Positions 1 through 8,655 of a stretch of 45,009 nucleotides of DNA are shown piece by piece. Every line of letters begins with the position of its first letter. Within the stretch, counting starts at the first letter, position 1. The DNA is taken from NCBI RefSeq assembly GCF_001949145.1, contig NW_019091509.1, forward strand, positions 497,687 through 542,695, in the 5' to 3' direction. The notes under the pieces are model-generated. The model had not been told where the DNA came from, did no database searches, and was given only the letters and a program-made list of their open reading frames with translations. This DNA comes from Acanthaster planci. Lineage: Eukaryota > Echinodermata > Asteroidea > Valvatida > Acanthasteridae. Position numbers and translations under genes: made by a program.

Positions 1-402
1 CTGACCCACGCCAGGACGGCATTCCCCATAGTAAAAAAGCCTCAAGAGGATGTCCGACCAGATAATTCTTACATTGGGTAGCAAGTGTCTGATGGTGTGG
101 AGGCCCTCCTCTATCCTACTTCGAATTTGCATTGTTGGCGTGGAGAATATGTCATTGGTGCCCACATGCACAATGACGGTGTTAGGTGCCGGCATTCGTT
201 TCAGGTGGCCGCGAATGGATGGAACTAGAGTGGAGAGCCTAGCGCCCCGCACTCCAAGCCAAGTGAGGGGTCCAAACGGCCCATGCGGGGCACCCTGACC
301 TGCCCTGAAGACATTACTGTCCCCAACGACCCAAGTACGCATAGAACCTGCGAGGGAATAAGAAAAACACCAAGCAGCAGATGGGTATGGGAGGGGGTAC
401 AT
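1..402 (-). CDS. SGNH/GDSL-type hydrolase ORF of the Ngaro element, 3' partial
   Basis: This frame is open from position 1 to a stop at 430-432, with ATG codons at 400-402 and 340-342. Counting from the inner ATG, the protein begins MRTWVVGDSN, giving SGNH block I (G7, D8, S9; serine nucleophile S9). A glycine-rich block (WLGVRGARLSTL) follows near residue 30, and block III reads VIVHVGTND (G61-D64). The C-terminal Asp-His block would be beyond the left edge. SGNH-hydrolase ORFs are known in some Ngaro elements downstream of the recombinase, exactly where this lies: 54 bases past the recombinase stop. The family hydrolyses esters; its role in transposition is unknown. A 3'-splice-like pyrimidine tract ending in CAG lies just before the inner ATG, so a spliced start is possible. 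Confidence 0.78.
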   Translation of the reverse strand, partial: MYPLPYPSAAWCFSYSLAGSMRTWVVGDSNVFRAGQGAPHGPFGPLTWLGVRGARLSTLVPSIRGHLKRMPAPNTVIVHVGTNDIFSTPTMQIRSRIEEGLHTIRHLLPNVRIIWSDILLRLFYYGECRPGVGQ

Positions 403-455
403 GGGAATGACCGAAGAAATGGTGCAAAGTTACAAGGGGCCAACTAGCGTGTGTT

Positions 456-1409
456 TTAACCAATTTTGTCTGGCCTTATGTACAGTTTGACTGCATGGGA
501 ACGCCAACGGCCGAGCTGTTGGATCTGCACTATGGAGAACCCGTTGAGAGCTGCAGAGGTGGCAGCCCCTATGCGGAAACTATGTGAACTAAAACCCTGG
601 GGGGACAAGTTTAGTGCCTCTAAACAAGCACGTAGCATGCGATTGAACTGATAAGTGGTCAAAGGTGAATGGTCAAAGTGGCAGAAAAATGGGCCAGCCA
701 CCTTAGGGCGCACCTGCAAATACTGGAGTGTGGCACCCACAGGGCAGATAGCCGAATGAGGTTGTCTGTGAAATTGTAATTCTGCCGATTCCCCCCGTTG
801 GTCAGTTTTGGAGAACCTCAGCTTAATAACCAACAGTTCTGGAGTTGAACCTAAGACCCACACATCCTTGTAATTCAGGATTCGAGATTGATCATCAGAT
901 TTTCTAGACACTGTAAATTCCCCCACCCGAAGGAAACCAAAGAATGCGAGCAGGAAGGCAGCCCGGAACAAGGCTGCTTCATCGATTGAGGACGTAGTGG
1001 CACCAAGGATATTGCAAATTTTGCCTAGAAGGTCGATTGTAATGGGGCGCCTTGTGTCTGTTGAACGACCCAATCTCCGGCAGCCCTCCCTTAGTTTATG
1101 AACCAGGAAATTATCAGTGGGGTCGGGCCAGTTATTGATCTTATGTATGTATGCCACTGCTGCCAAGTACGTACCAATTGTGGAGGGGGCAAGGCCCTCC
1201 AAGGATAGGAATGCAATGAAGGCGGCAATGTGAGTACATGGTGCAGGCCATAGCTGAGGGAGCCCGGACTGCAATCTGAACTGTCGGAACCGTTCCGCAC
1301 CCCTGGAGTAGGACCCCCACGTGCTGGCGGAAAAAGACGCCCCCAATAAGCGCATTGCTTCCTCATTTACAGAGACCATAAAACCGGGGGGACCTCGGAG
1401 CCCTGGCAA
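456..1409 (-). CDS. Tyrosine recombinase (integrase) of the Ngaro element
   Basis: A 317-residue open frame with the layout of a phage-integrase-family recombinase. An N-terminal core-binding domain spans about residues 25-115 (TWGSYSRGAERF, APSTIGTYLAAVAYIHK), followed by the catalytic domain. Visible catalytic residues are R161 in FLRVGEF, a candidate lysine at 201 (FSKTDQ), H276 and R279 in HSFRIGAAT, W302 in GRWRSHAV, and the nucleophile Y310 in LYIRP. In YR retrotransposons this enzyme inserts a circular DNA intermediate without the target duplication made by DDE integrases. The frame overlaps the RNase H end by 43 bases in another frame, so translation probably depends on reinitiation or frameshifting. 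No lesion is visible and all catalytic residues are present. Confidence 0.92.
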   Translation of the reverse strand: MPGLRGPPGFMVSVNEEAMRLLGASFSASTWGSYSRGAERFRQFRLQSGLPQLWPAPCTHIAAFIAFLSLEGLAPSTIGTYLAAVAYIHKINNWPDPTDNFLVHKLREGCRRLGRSTDTRRPITIDLLGKICNILGATTSSIDEAALFRAAFLLAFFGFLRVGEFTVSRKSDDQSRILNYKDVWVLGSTPELLVIKLRFSKTDQRGESAELQFHRQPHSAICPVGATLQYLQVRPKVAGPFFCHFDHSPLTTYQFNRMLRACLEALNLSPQGFSSHSFRIGAATSAALNGFSIVQIQQLGRWRSHAVKLYIRPDKIG

Positions 1410-2385
1410 GCCGCCTGTGGAGCCAACGCCTGGAACCGTGCCATCTGCGAACGGGATAGGGCATCTGCTATGTCATTTTTTACCCCAGGTATATGTCTAG
1501 CCCTGAATGAAACATTGCTATTGAGGCATTTGAGGACAAAGAACCTGACTAACTTCATTATTTGAGGGCACTTGGACGACTGCGAGTTAATGATGGACAC
1601 CACTGCCGCATTGTCCGATCGGATCAGGATGCCCTTACCCTTGAGTTGCTGACCCCAAAGTGTGATGGCCACCACCACTGGAAAGAATTCCAGCCATGCT
1701 ATAGATGGCTTGCTGGCCTTGGTTTGTAAGGGCCATACACCTTTAAACCATTGTCCCTGAAAGTAACCCCCAAATCCCACTGTGCTGCTAGCATCTGTGA
1801 ACAACTGCACATCGCCATTAATAAGCCAAAACTGGTCAGGAATGATGGTACTCCCATTGAAGTCCCGAAGGGAGACTTGCCACATGTGCAAGTCGTCCTT
1901 AGCCCCCTTTGAAAGCCGGATCATGTGCCAGGGTTTCTTTATGCCTTTAGATAAGTCAACCAGGCGCCGAAGGAAAGCGCGGCCTGGGGTTACGGCACGG
2001 CAGACGAATGACAAGGAGCCAATGAGGGACTGGAGGTTCTTGAGTGAGATTTTGGTTGACCGCAGGGCCGTTTCAATTTTTTCATTCATGGCAGGAAGTT
2101 TCTCTTGGGGGATGGACACAAGCCGTGACACGGTATCAATCGCGAGCCCAAGGAAGGTTAATTTAGTGGTTGGTTCGACAGTCTTGTCATGGGCTAAGGG
2201 GACCCCAAGGTCTGCGCACACGTCAACAAAACAGTTGAGCACGCTCTGACAGGAGAGACTGCTTTGCGCGGATGCCCCGCTTATGAACAAAAAATCATCT
2301 ACATAATGACATACGTGACCCTCCCCTACACGAGTGCATACTACCCACTCTAAGAACGTGGAAAAAGATTCAAAGTAAGCGGGGG
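1367..2385 (-). CDS. Ngaro pol, downstream part: RT palm/thumb and RNase H
   Basis: Open in one frame from the slip point near 2385 down to a stop at 1367. It carries the RT catalytic box HYVDDF, with VDD at 2294-2302, then the RT thumb/connection (KLTFLGLAID, LIGSLSFVCRAV). RNase H follows. Counting from the TTG at 2290, its four acidic residues are D167 (FTDAS), E201 (WLEFF), D226 (RSDNAAVV) and D276 (NDIADALSR). With the upstream part it would copy the element's RNA and remove the template strand. It is separated from the upstream part only by a frame change at a run of five G (2381-2385). Confidence 0.9.
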
Positions 2386-3306
2386 CACTGAGCCTCCCAT
2401 GGGAAGGGTTTTATCAACAAAAACTTTGTCCAAAACTCTAATGCCAAGCAGGCAAAAATCCTCTGGGTGTATGGGTATGAGTCTAAAGGCTGATTTTATA
2501 TCCGCCTTGGCCAGTAAGGCACCAGGGCCTGCCCCAGCTATGATACCTACTGCTTCATCAAAACTAGTGTACTGCACTGTGCACAGCTGCCTATCTATGC
2601 CACTGTTCACAGAATCGGAATCAGGGTAGGAAAGGTGATGAATTAGCCTAAATGCGCCAGGGTCAGCCTTAGGAACAAGGCCAATGGGGGAGATTCGAAG
2701 ATTCTCTATAGGTTTTGTTGAGAAAGGCCCCGCCATACGGCCCAGTTGAACTTCTTTCATTAGTTTATCAAAGGCCAATGAGGGGGCTTCCCTGACCGAT
2801 AGTAAGTTTGGGGCATCCCTGGCCACCCGCGACCCACTGAAACCCAACCTAAACCCCTCAGTAAATCCGTTACGCAACAAGTCGGCCGCTTTCTTATTAG
2901 GATACCCAACTAAAAGTCGTAGTAGTGTGGATATTTGTATTGGTGTATGAGCGAGGCAGCACACACAAAGGGGACCTGCAAGGCAGGGCCCACATACTGC
3001 CTTGGACAAATTGGGAACTAGCTTAGTGGCCACCAGCTTTTGGCTTGGTGGCGCCCTTGCATGATGCTGCCCCATGGTTAGTTGCTTGGCAGGATGAGCA
3101 TTTGTGTAAGTATCTGCAATGGGGACGGGCACACCCCGAACGGTTGAAGGCAAAGCAGAGACTTGTGGGGTTGGATGGCTGCTTAAAGGTCCCACGAAAG
3201 GAATGAGGAAAGCGCTTGGCTGTGTTAAAGGGGCCCCCCGACCCCCCCGTGCTTGCATACTGTGACCAAGGGGCGGCAACAAGCAAAGCCCACAGTTCGC
3301 CATCAA
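2386..3306 (-). CDS. Ngaro pol, upstream part: RT fingers/palm
   Basis: The recognisable RT begins about 120 residues in (TPIQISTLLRLLVGYP) and includes ISPIGLVPKAD, FRLIHHLSYP and the first catalytic aspartate in LLAKADIKSAFRLIPI. It then reaches LPMGGSV, the run-up to the VDD box. Its first ~95 codons overlap the end of Gag in another frame, so the true pol start is probably near 3020, or pol is made by frameshift from Gag. The frame ends with unrelated residues after the run of five G at 2381-2385, while the family-typical continuation is found in the neighbouring frame. This is a one-base slip: either a real mutation, a sequencing error, or (less likely) programmed frameshifting. Confidence 0.86.
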
Positions 3307-4660
3307 TGACTGACCATGACCGGCTGGGGTGTGACTGTTGCCTCAACCTAAACTGCCGATCGTACTCGAGCCAACCCCGACCCCCAAACCGAGCGGCAGC
3401 CATTCTCACAATGTGTATGTATTTCAACAACTCCTGAGTTCTTTTGGGGTGAGCATCCAAAAATACAGACATGAATGTGAGAAAAGCATCCGTCCAGGAA
3501 AGGATGGATGAAATCTGGTATTTTGTCTTAGCTTCTTTGAAGCAAATTTGGCCTGATTTGTCCACGCTCAGTGTGAGGTTGGGGTTAGACGGGCTTGGCA
3601 CATGGCGATCGAGCAGTGTATCTAATTCTACAAACTCGCCTTTGACAATTTTCTCTTTAATGGCGGTTGGCACTGAACACCCAAGGGGGTCACATACTGA
3701 TGTCAGGGGTTCCCCAACCCCTGCAAGGGTGGTGGGATTCACAGTAAGTGCTTGGTTTTCTAGGCCTACGGCAGAAATAGACGGGGCAAGCTGTGGAGAG
3801 GTGCCCATAAGTGGAACTGCACGCCCACTGTACTCACCAAGTGGGGCCGGAGGACTTGCGAGGGAACTTGGTTGGTCTCGGGTGATGTGGGCCCCCGAGT
3901 GGTCAGCCTGAGTTCCTGTCGTGCCTGGGTATGCTGAGTGGGGTGGCGCTTGAGTGGGGTTAGGAGCTGCCGCGCTGCCAGTGCCGGCTGCTTGGGTCCA
4001 GGTAGGCATGGTGGGGTGAAAGGCATTAGCTGGAGTAACCCCCGCATGGCCATGGTACTGGGTATAAGTGGGAACCGCCATGTTCCCCTCTGGTTGCGTG
4101 GCGCCGTGGGGCCGTAGTTGGGCCGCGGTCAATGTTCTGTCAACGTCAAGATAAGCGTTGCTGTCCCCGCCGGCGGAAACGCTGACCTGCGTTGAAGTGG
4201 CCGTAGCGTGCGCCGATTCCACCGGCATGACCGGTGGCCCCCGGCAGGGTTCTTGAATTACCCGCGGTGAAGGGCGGTTTCGTGAGTCCGCTGCATTCCG
4301 TCCTGTGTGCGGATTAGCCGGCGTGGCTGTAGACAAGGAGCCACAAGCACTTGCTGGCTGCGGTGGCAGCCGCTGACTAGGTTGTCGGGCAGCACTACGG
4401 CCCGTGGAGCTACGCAAGTTCGGGGTGGACTGCCTCGTCGAAGAGTCCTGTGTAGCAGCAGACGGTGAACTGGTAGCACGGGCCGGCTGTGTCGGGCGCT
4501 CTGCAGGTAGGGAACCAGACGCACCAGTCTGTGACAGCGATGTCGGATCCAACAAGCTCCGGAGGGTCCTGGCTTGGGCGCGTGTCTGACTTGGAATTTG
4601 TCGTTTCTTGCGCTGTTCGGTACTGCTACACGCTTTCCGTTTTCTGCCCCGATTCCCCAT
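3023..4660 (-). CDS. Gag-like protein of the Ngaro element with CCCH and CCHC zinc fingers
   Basis: A 545-residue open frame. The first ~300 residues are low-complexity, rich in Ala, Pro, Ser and Thr, with a basic start (GNRGRKRK). A conserved core spans about residues 325-445 (AIKEKIVKGEFVELDTLL, WTDAFLTF, RFGGRGWLEYDRQFR), resembling Ngaro/DIRS Gag cores. The C terminus has two zinc fingers in tandem: C502-C510-C515-H519 (CX7CX4CX3H) and C521-C524-H529-C534 (the classic CX2CX4HX4C knuckle). These would bind element RNA. It lies upstream of pol on the same strand and overlaps it in another frame. The ATG at 4658-4660 is the first in frame. No damage is visible. Confidence 0.82.
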   Translation of the reverse strand: MGNRGRKRKACSSTEQRKKRQIPSQTRAQARTLRSLLDPTSLSQTGASGSLPAERPTQPARATSSPSAATQDSSTRQSTPNLRSSTGRSAARQPSQRLPPQPASACGSLSTATPANPHTGRNAADSRNRPSPRVIQEPCRGPPVMPVESAHATATSTQVSVSAGGDSNAYLDVDRTLTAAQLRPHGATQPEGNMAVPTYTQYHGHAGVTPANAFHPTMPTWTQAAGTGSAAAPNPTQAPPHSAYPGTTGTQADHSGAHITRDQPSSLASPPAPLGEYSGRAVPLMGTSPQLAPSISAVGLENQALTVNPTTLAGVGEPLTSVCDPLGCSVPTAIKEKIVKGEFVELDTLLDRHVPSPSNPNLTLSVDKSGQICFKEAKTKYQISSILSWTDAFLTFMSVFLDAHPKRTQELLKYIHIVRMAAARFGGRGWLEYDRQFRLRQQSHPSRSWSVIDGELWALLVAAPWSQYASTGGSGGPFNTAKRFPHSFRGTFKQPSNPTSLCFAFNRSGCARPHCRYLHKCSSCQATNHGAASCKGATKPKAGGH

Positions 4661-4968
4661 CGCCGTAGGTGCAGAATGCCCGAAACCGATGAAAAAACAC
4701 TTGAGATTGTGACCGCAAGTGATGCAGATTAAGAGAGGTAATTTTTTTAACGTGATTTGCTCGGCGAAGGTGTGAGCAAAAAGAGGCCGAGAAAACGCGT
4801 GAATTGCCTACAGTGCGATGTAATGCAGGTTGTGATTGGTTGCTTGTCTCGTAATACAAGTGGCCTGATTCGCTACGCGCCCTCAGGCCATTGACCCATC
4901 CATCCTCGCCCGGCCAAAGGGGGTTTTCCGGGGACGAGCCCCGCCAAACCGCATTGTCTTTACAAATG
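4661..4968 (-). promoter_or_regulatory. 5' leader / presumed terminal repeat region of the Ngaro element
   Basis: This non-coding stretch lies between the Gag start and the abrupt start of MITE-like sequence. Its outer part (4862-4960) is GC-rich with short inverted repeats: ggcctga (4862-4868) with tcaggcc (4883-4889), and cgggg/ccccg around 4929-4943. By position it should hold the 5' part of the Ngaro split direct repeat and the promoter, but the partner repeat is outside the window and cannot be compared. Confidence 0.45.
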
Positions 4969-5155
4969 TGGCCAGATTAGTGTGCAGCGGTATTGTATCA
5001 CTCATCCATGGAGTGCTGTAGCGCGTTTGTCCCCACTGGTAATCTGTGGGCTCTGAATGCCGCAAAAAATGGTATGCTGTTTCAAAACAACGACGGATTA
5101 CCTACGCTAATGCCAGCATTTTGTGCCATGGTCTATCTGCCAGGCTTGCTCCCTC
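4969..5155 (+). mobile_element. Fragment of the TTAA-type MITE (third copy)
   Basis: From tggccagattag onward this matches the interiors of the MITEs at 26962-27548 and 29183-29707: shared blocks include gcgtttgtcccc, ggtaatctg and tggtatgctgttt. It starts abruptly in mid-element and decays by about 5155. Neither TTAA end is present. The missing left half may lie on the far side of the Ngaro insertion. Confidence 0.65.
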
Positions 5156-6172
5156 TTCCCTCATTAATGATATTTACAGTTGAGCTAATTTTCAAGTGCA
5201 GAGTTTAATGAAAGTCACTTTTCTTTCATATTGTTTGAGATTTTTTGGTGATATTTTATGTTTGGGGATGTGTACAACTATGCTATTCCATGTCTGAACC
5301 TGAGAGCAAAACGTGTCTACACAACCCAGGAAGAGGTGGTGTTATGTGGACTTTTTCATCAAGTTGTCTAAACTACCTCAAAAAAAAAAAAAAAAAGAGT
5401 AAAGCCTAAGCTAGCTATGCAGTGCTAACATGCATGCGTGCACATGAGCAAGTAAAGAGCTCTCAAACCTTAACATTAGAAGCACATTTAATATCAACTT
5501 TAGACTTGGTATGTTGTTTGATCTATGGGCCCAAAATTCATTGGTTTCTGGACCAAAAAAAGTCTAAGGCCAAAGAGCCTGAAAGTTCAGCCCTGGTTGC
5601 ACACCTCAGGAACTCTTGAATAGGAAAATTGTTGTGCAAACATTATCATATTGAGAGATTTATTCTTCGGACATTAAAAAGAAATACATAAAAATGGTCT
5701 TCCTGATGTACAAGTTGAAAATACTTATAACTTTGAAGGCAAAAGAATTAAATGTTCTAAAAACAAACTTAGGTTACTATTTGCACATAAACTCAATACC
5801 AAAACAGTGTATGTAGAAAAGATGTAAGTAAAAACACATACAAAACACCTAAAACCCTACATAAATGAGCCCTGAGAATGAGAGAAGAAAACCGTATTCT
5901 ATATTACCCATCATGCCTCCCTACATAATATGTAAACTATCAGCAAAAACCTGAATTAAATATGTTGATTGCACCATTGCAATAGGCATAAAGAAATTTC
6001 TGTAATTACTGGTCTTTGATGCAGTTTGGCAGACCATACCAAATCGGTTAATGACAATAAGTGAATGGTGTGGACAGAGTTGTAGACTGGATCACTTGTT
6101 TTTGACTCAAGTCGGTCTGGAGTTTCTATTTTTGTGATTCGTGACACAACTTTTAACTATCATTTGTTTTAC
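5156..6172. other. Non-coding, A/T-rich spacer
   Basis: No supportable gene. A 17-base A run at 5380-5396 could be the tail of an old retroposed copy, but no identifiable body precedes it. Confidence 0.5.
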
Positions 6173-6350
6173 TTAGGACTTGACTTGGACTTGCAAAAAA
6201 ATGACTAGTGACTTGATTTGGACTTGCACGTTATGACTTAATTTTGGATTTTTTTCCCTGCCTGACATGTAAAAAGCGTACTTTGGTGTGACTCGAACCC
6301 ATGACCTCCTTCTTACTAGTGCAGATGTCTTAACCACTCGACCACCAAGC
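6173..6350 (-). mobile_element. tRNA-Ser-like SINE
   Basis: On the minus strand a tRNA-like head (about 6345 to 6285) has an exact A box (tggtcgagtgg) and a near-perfect B box (ggttcgagtca). Its order matches a serine tRNA with a degenerate acceptor and T stem, so it is a SINE head or pseudogene rather than a working tRNA. The anticodon loop reads ctagtaa. The body continues with cagggaaaaaaatcc and a tail of repeated caagtccaagtcaagtc-like units. Part of the same body recurs at 12281-12316 in the opposite orientation. Confidence 0.65.
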
Positions 6351-6480
6351 TTGCCGGTGTCGACTGGCTGATTTGAATCAGAAGTAGCAGCGGGTACCAT
6401 GAATAACTATTTCAAGGATTCCACCTAAGTACGCTTGTGGTTTTTCACAATACTTCAGGGGCATACACTGAGCATACAGT

Positions 6481-6662
6481 TGTAGTTATTTACCGGCGTA
6501 CTACAGGGTGAGTCTCATGAGTCCACAGTAACACACACGAACACACATCTGGCAGTATTGCTTACCGGAGACAAGACTGCCCTGTGGTTGGCCGGCTCTC
6601 GCTGACCAGCCGCGGACATGCTTGAATGGTTTATTTGAATTCTATCAAGCACAATCACGACA
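6481..6662 (-). repeat. 3' LTR of the TatD-bearing LTR element
   Basis: 182 bases, nearly identical to 12091-12269 over the stretch from accggcgtacta to aagcacaatcac, with about five substitutions plus a small indel near one end. On the minus strand it starts TGTCGTGATTG and ends AACTACA, satisfying the TG...CA rule. Confidence 0.88.
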
Positions 6663-6674
6663 TTCCCTTTTGTC
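6663..6674 (-). promoter_or_regulatory. Polypurine tract
   Basis: The minus strand reads GACAAAAGGGAA directly before the TGT that opens the 3' LTR. This is where the plus-strand primer of an LTR retrotransposon is expected. Confidence 0.75.
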
Positions 6675-6948
6675 ATATTTTTAGCAATTAATACATTTAA
6701 TTTTTAGCAATTAATTAATCAAAAAATAAACAGCTAAGTAAGTCCCTACATTATTTCCTGCTATTCTTTCTTATTTCTTTTCCCAACATATATTTTGCTA
6801 CTTTCTCAAATATTCTTTTTTTTGTTTCTTAGAAAATGGAGATAATCTTCATTCCAACAAGAAAGCATATAGAGTGGTGTTTACATGACAACGCAGGTTA
6901 TAATTCCTCCACTCTACACTATCTAAACCTGGAATGAACTAACTGAAG

Positions 6949-7729
6949 TTACTTGATCCAGTAGAGCAATTTGGTGTTGGCTAAACAATGACAGAAGACG
7001 TCCTCTACCAATACATGTTTTATATTTTCGATCTCCAGAGCGACTAGCTGTGCCATCGTCGGGTTGCTGAAGTGGACATGGAAAATGTGGGGTGTCAGTC
7101 TCAAGGAAGAGTCTGTCCAGTGGGATAGCACTTCTCCATGCTACGAAGAGTGTCAGCCCCAAGCACAGGTTTGGAAAGGCCAAACACCATTTCTGTGCGG
7201 CTTCCCAGTTGTTGGTGTATTAGTGGAGATGAATTCTCCACTGCCTGGGAAGGATTTCTGTCATTATGTGAAAGCAGTCCTCCTCAGCATCCCGACAATG
7301 GATTACGACTGGCAAATTCCAATCAACAGCCATCCCGAAGAAGCATTTGAAGATGGACTGTTGCACGGCCTTATGCCGACGATATCCACCAGAATAGTCG
7401 AGCCCCATCTCTCCTAGCGCAAGGACCTTTGGATGACTCTTTAGGCATTGGATGGTTTCTTCTGTATTGATGGAGAGATTTGGGGCATTTTTAGGATGAA
7501 ATCCCACGGTTGCAAAATGAAGTTATCCGATATCAACTCCGTCCAGTGGTCAATATCTGTCAAGATGTCCTCATCACAGAAAACAGCAACGCAGCCAAGG
7601 AATCCAGTGGTGTCAATTGCCTGCTCTTTTATGAAGGTAGAGAGGGTTCCTTTGTGTCATGGGACCTTCAGAAGCCTGTCCAAGTGACAATGGGAGTCGA
7701 TTCCATTTGGGCTCAGGGGTAGTGTGGGT
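6949..7729 (-). pseudogene. TatD-family metal-dependent nuclease domain (TATDN2-like), broken
   Basis: The domain can be followed across frames. It opens with IDSHCHLDRLLK, whose HxH metal ligands lie at 7684-7692. Next come FLGCVAVFCDEDIL, DIDHWTELISDNF, TVGFHP, ALGEMGLDYS (the acidic ligand), LPVVIHCRDAEED, WRIHLH, AFPNLCLGLT, and the LETDTPHF aspartate, then an off-frame C terminus ending near 6949 (MAQLVALEIENIKHV). All expected metal ligands are present. Lesions: TGA at 7657-7659, a one-base shift near 7512, TAA at 7220-7222, a short deletion before IPLDRL, and another shift near 7085. TatD enzymes are TIM-barrel DNases. It lacks introns and lies between the integrase and 3' LTR of the surrounding element, on the same strand. 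It may be a captured gene or a retrocopy that landed there. Confidence 0.88.
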
Positions 7730-8371
7730 TGGGACTACAGGCGGGTTTTGGTTGCTGGAAACACATGGTGATGGCAATTAATTGGCTAGTAGGAAAAGCT
7801 GTTGGAGTGTCTTCCAGTGCAGCACAGCATTTGCGTGGGAGATGCCAGACTCCTCTCTCGCTCTATTTGGAGCCCGACAAACTGGTCATACACGTCCCAC
7901 ACACGCAACTCATCCGCGCTAAATTCTGAATTAATATCACCCAACTGATGCCGGACAACAAAATCCAGAAAATCAGTGGGGGGGCACTCCCAGCCTTGGG
8001 GAGATTTCTTCAATGAAGTTTGTGATTAGACTTGCTAATAATGGCATATGTTGTTGGGTACAAAATGGACCGTGAAATTGCACAAGGATGGCAGTTTCCT
8101 TTTTTTGCATTCCCAGCAACAAAGTAGGGGGAACAATAACCACTGCTTTTCGTCATCTAAATGATGCCTTACAACATGACCTCTAATTTTATTGGTGTGA
8201 ACATTGCATCTTGTCTGGGGGCACAGCTGTTTTGTTTTTCTTTTTCGGCGCTACACAGATGACCTCGTTCCCTATGTTTGCTGAATCCTTATTGTTTGCT
8301 TCACTGGTAATCAGCTCAGCGGTGTCTTCGTCTTCTAGTCCTTCTTCATTGTAGTCAGGAATGAAGTCCAC
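7730..8371 (-). pseudogene. Possible N-terminal region of the TatD-like protein
   Basis: Open stretches on the same strand lead into the TatD domain. One is acidic (8371-8189: MDFIPDYNEEGLEDEDTAE, later PKKKNK). Next, in another frame (about 8200 to 8035), comes a stretch with histidine- and cysteine-pair features (RGHVVRHHLDDEKQW, CCWEC) that look like a zinc-binding site. The last is an ORF at 7786-8013 (PPTDFLDFVVRHQLGDIN, WDVYDQFVGLQ). I do not recognise these as a named domain. Shared strand, collinearity and similar decay suggest one former protein with the TatD domain at its C terminus. Confidence 0.45.
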
Positions 8372-8655
8372 TTCTTCCTTTTCTTATGAAAATACATGCA
8401 TTTGGCAAGTAAAACTTTAAAAATCATTGACATACTTGAATTTTCCTAGAGACTGTTCTATTACAATTATATTTTTATTTAAAAGTTATTATTATCTGTA
8501 TTTTTATCTAAATGTTAAAGTGCTTTATTGCATGGAAATACAAATGATAATGTCGATGCTCTTGTTAACTGGATAGTGAATGTACAGAAAATGTAAACAA
8601 AAAAATCAATATCTGACAATATCACAGAGTATATTTCCTTAAAGGACGCTGAAAT

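Larger units (their letters stand above)
1..4968 (-). mobile_element. Ngaro-like tyrosine-recombinase (YR) retrotransposon, 3' end beyond window
   Basis: Read on the minus strand, the order is Gag, RT-RNase H, tyrosine recombinase, SGNH hydrolase. RT-RNase H followed by a tyrosine recombinase instead of a DDE integrase defines the DIRS/Ngaro group. No DIRS-type methyltransferase sits between RNase H and recombinase, which favours Ngaro. Its right (5') limit is inferred at about 4968, where sequence matching a MITE found elsewhere in the window begins abruptly. The left (3') end and the split direct repeats expected of Ngaro lie outside the window. Reading frames are long and the catalytic motifs intact, so the copy looks young. 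Confidence 0.9.

Noticed and set aside
1091-1366. 91-residue minus-strand ORF inside the recombinase gene
   Set aside because: Out-of-frame shadow of the tyrosine recombinase, which has all catalytic motifs in the other frame.
1782-2249. 155-residue plus-strand ORF
   Set aside because: Antisense shadow of the RT-RNase H frame; no motif of its own.
5380-5396. Poly-A run as the tail of a processed pseudogene
   Set aside because: No coding homology, target duplication or element body precedes it.
6285-6345. Functional tRNA-Ser gene
   Set aside because: A box is fine but the acceptor and T stems do not pair well, and a SINE-like body and tail follow; called a SINE head.
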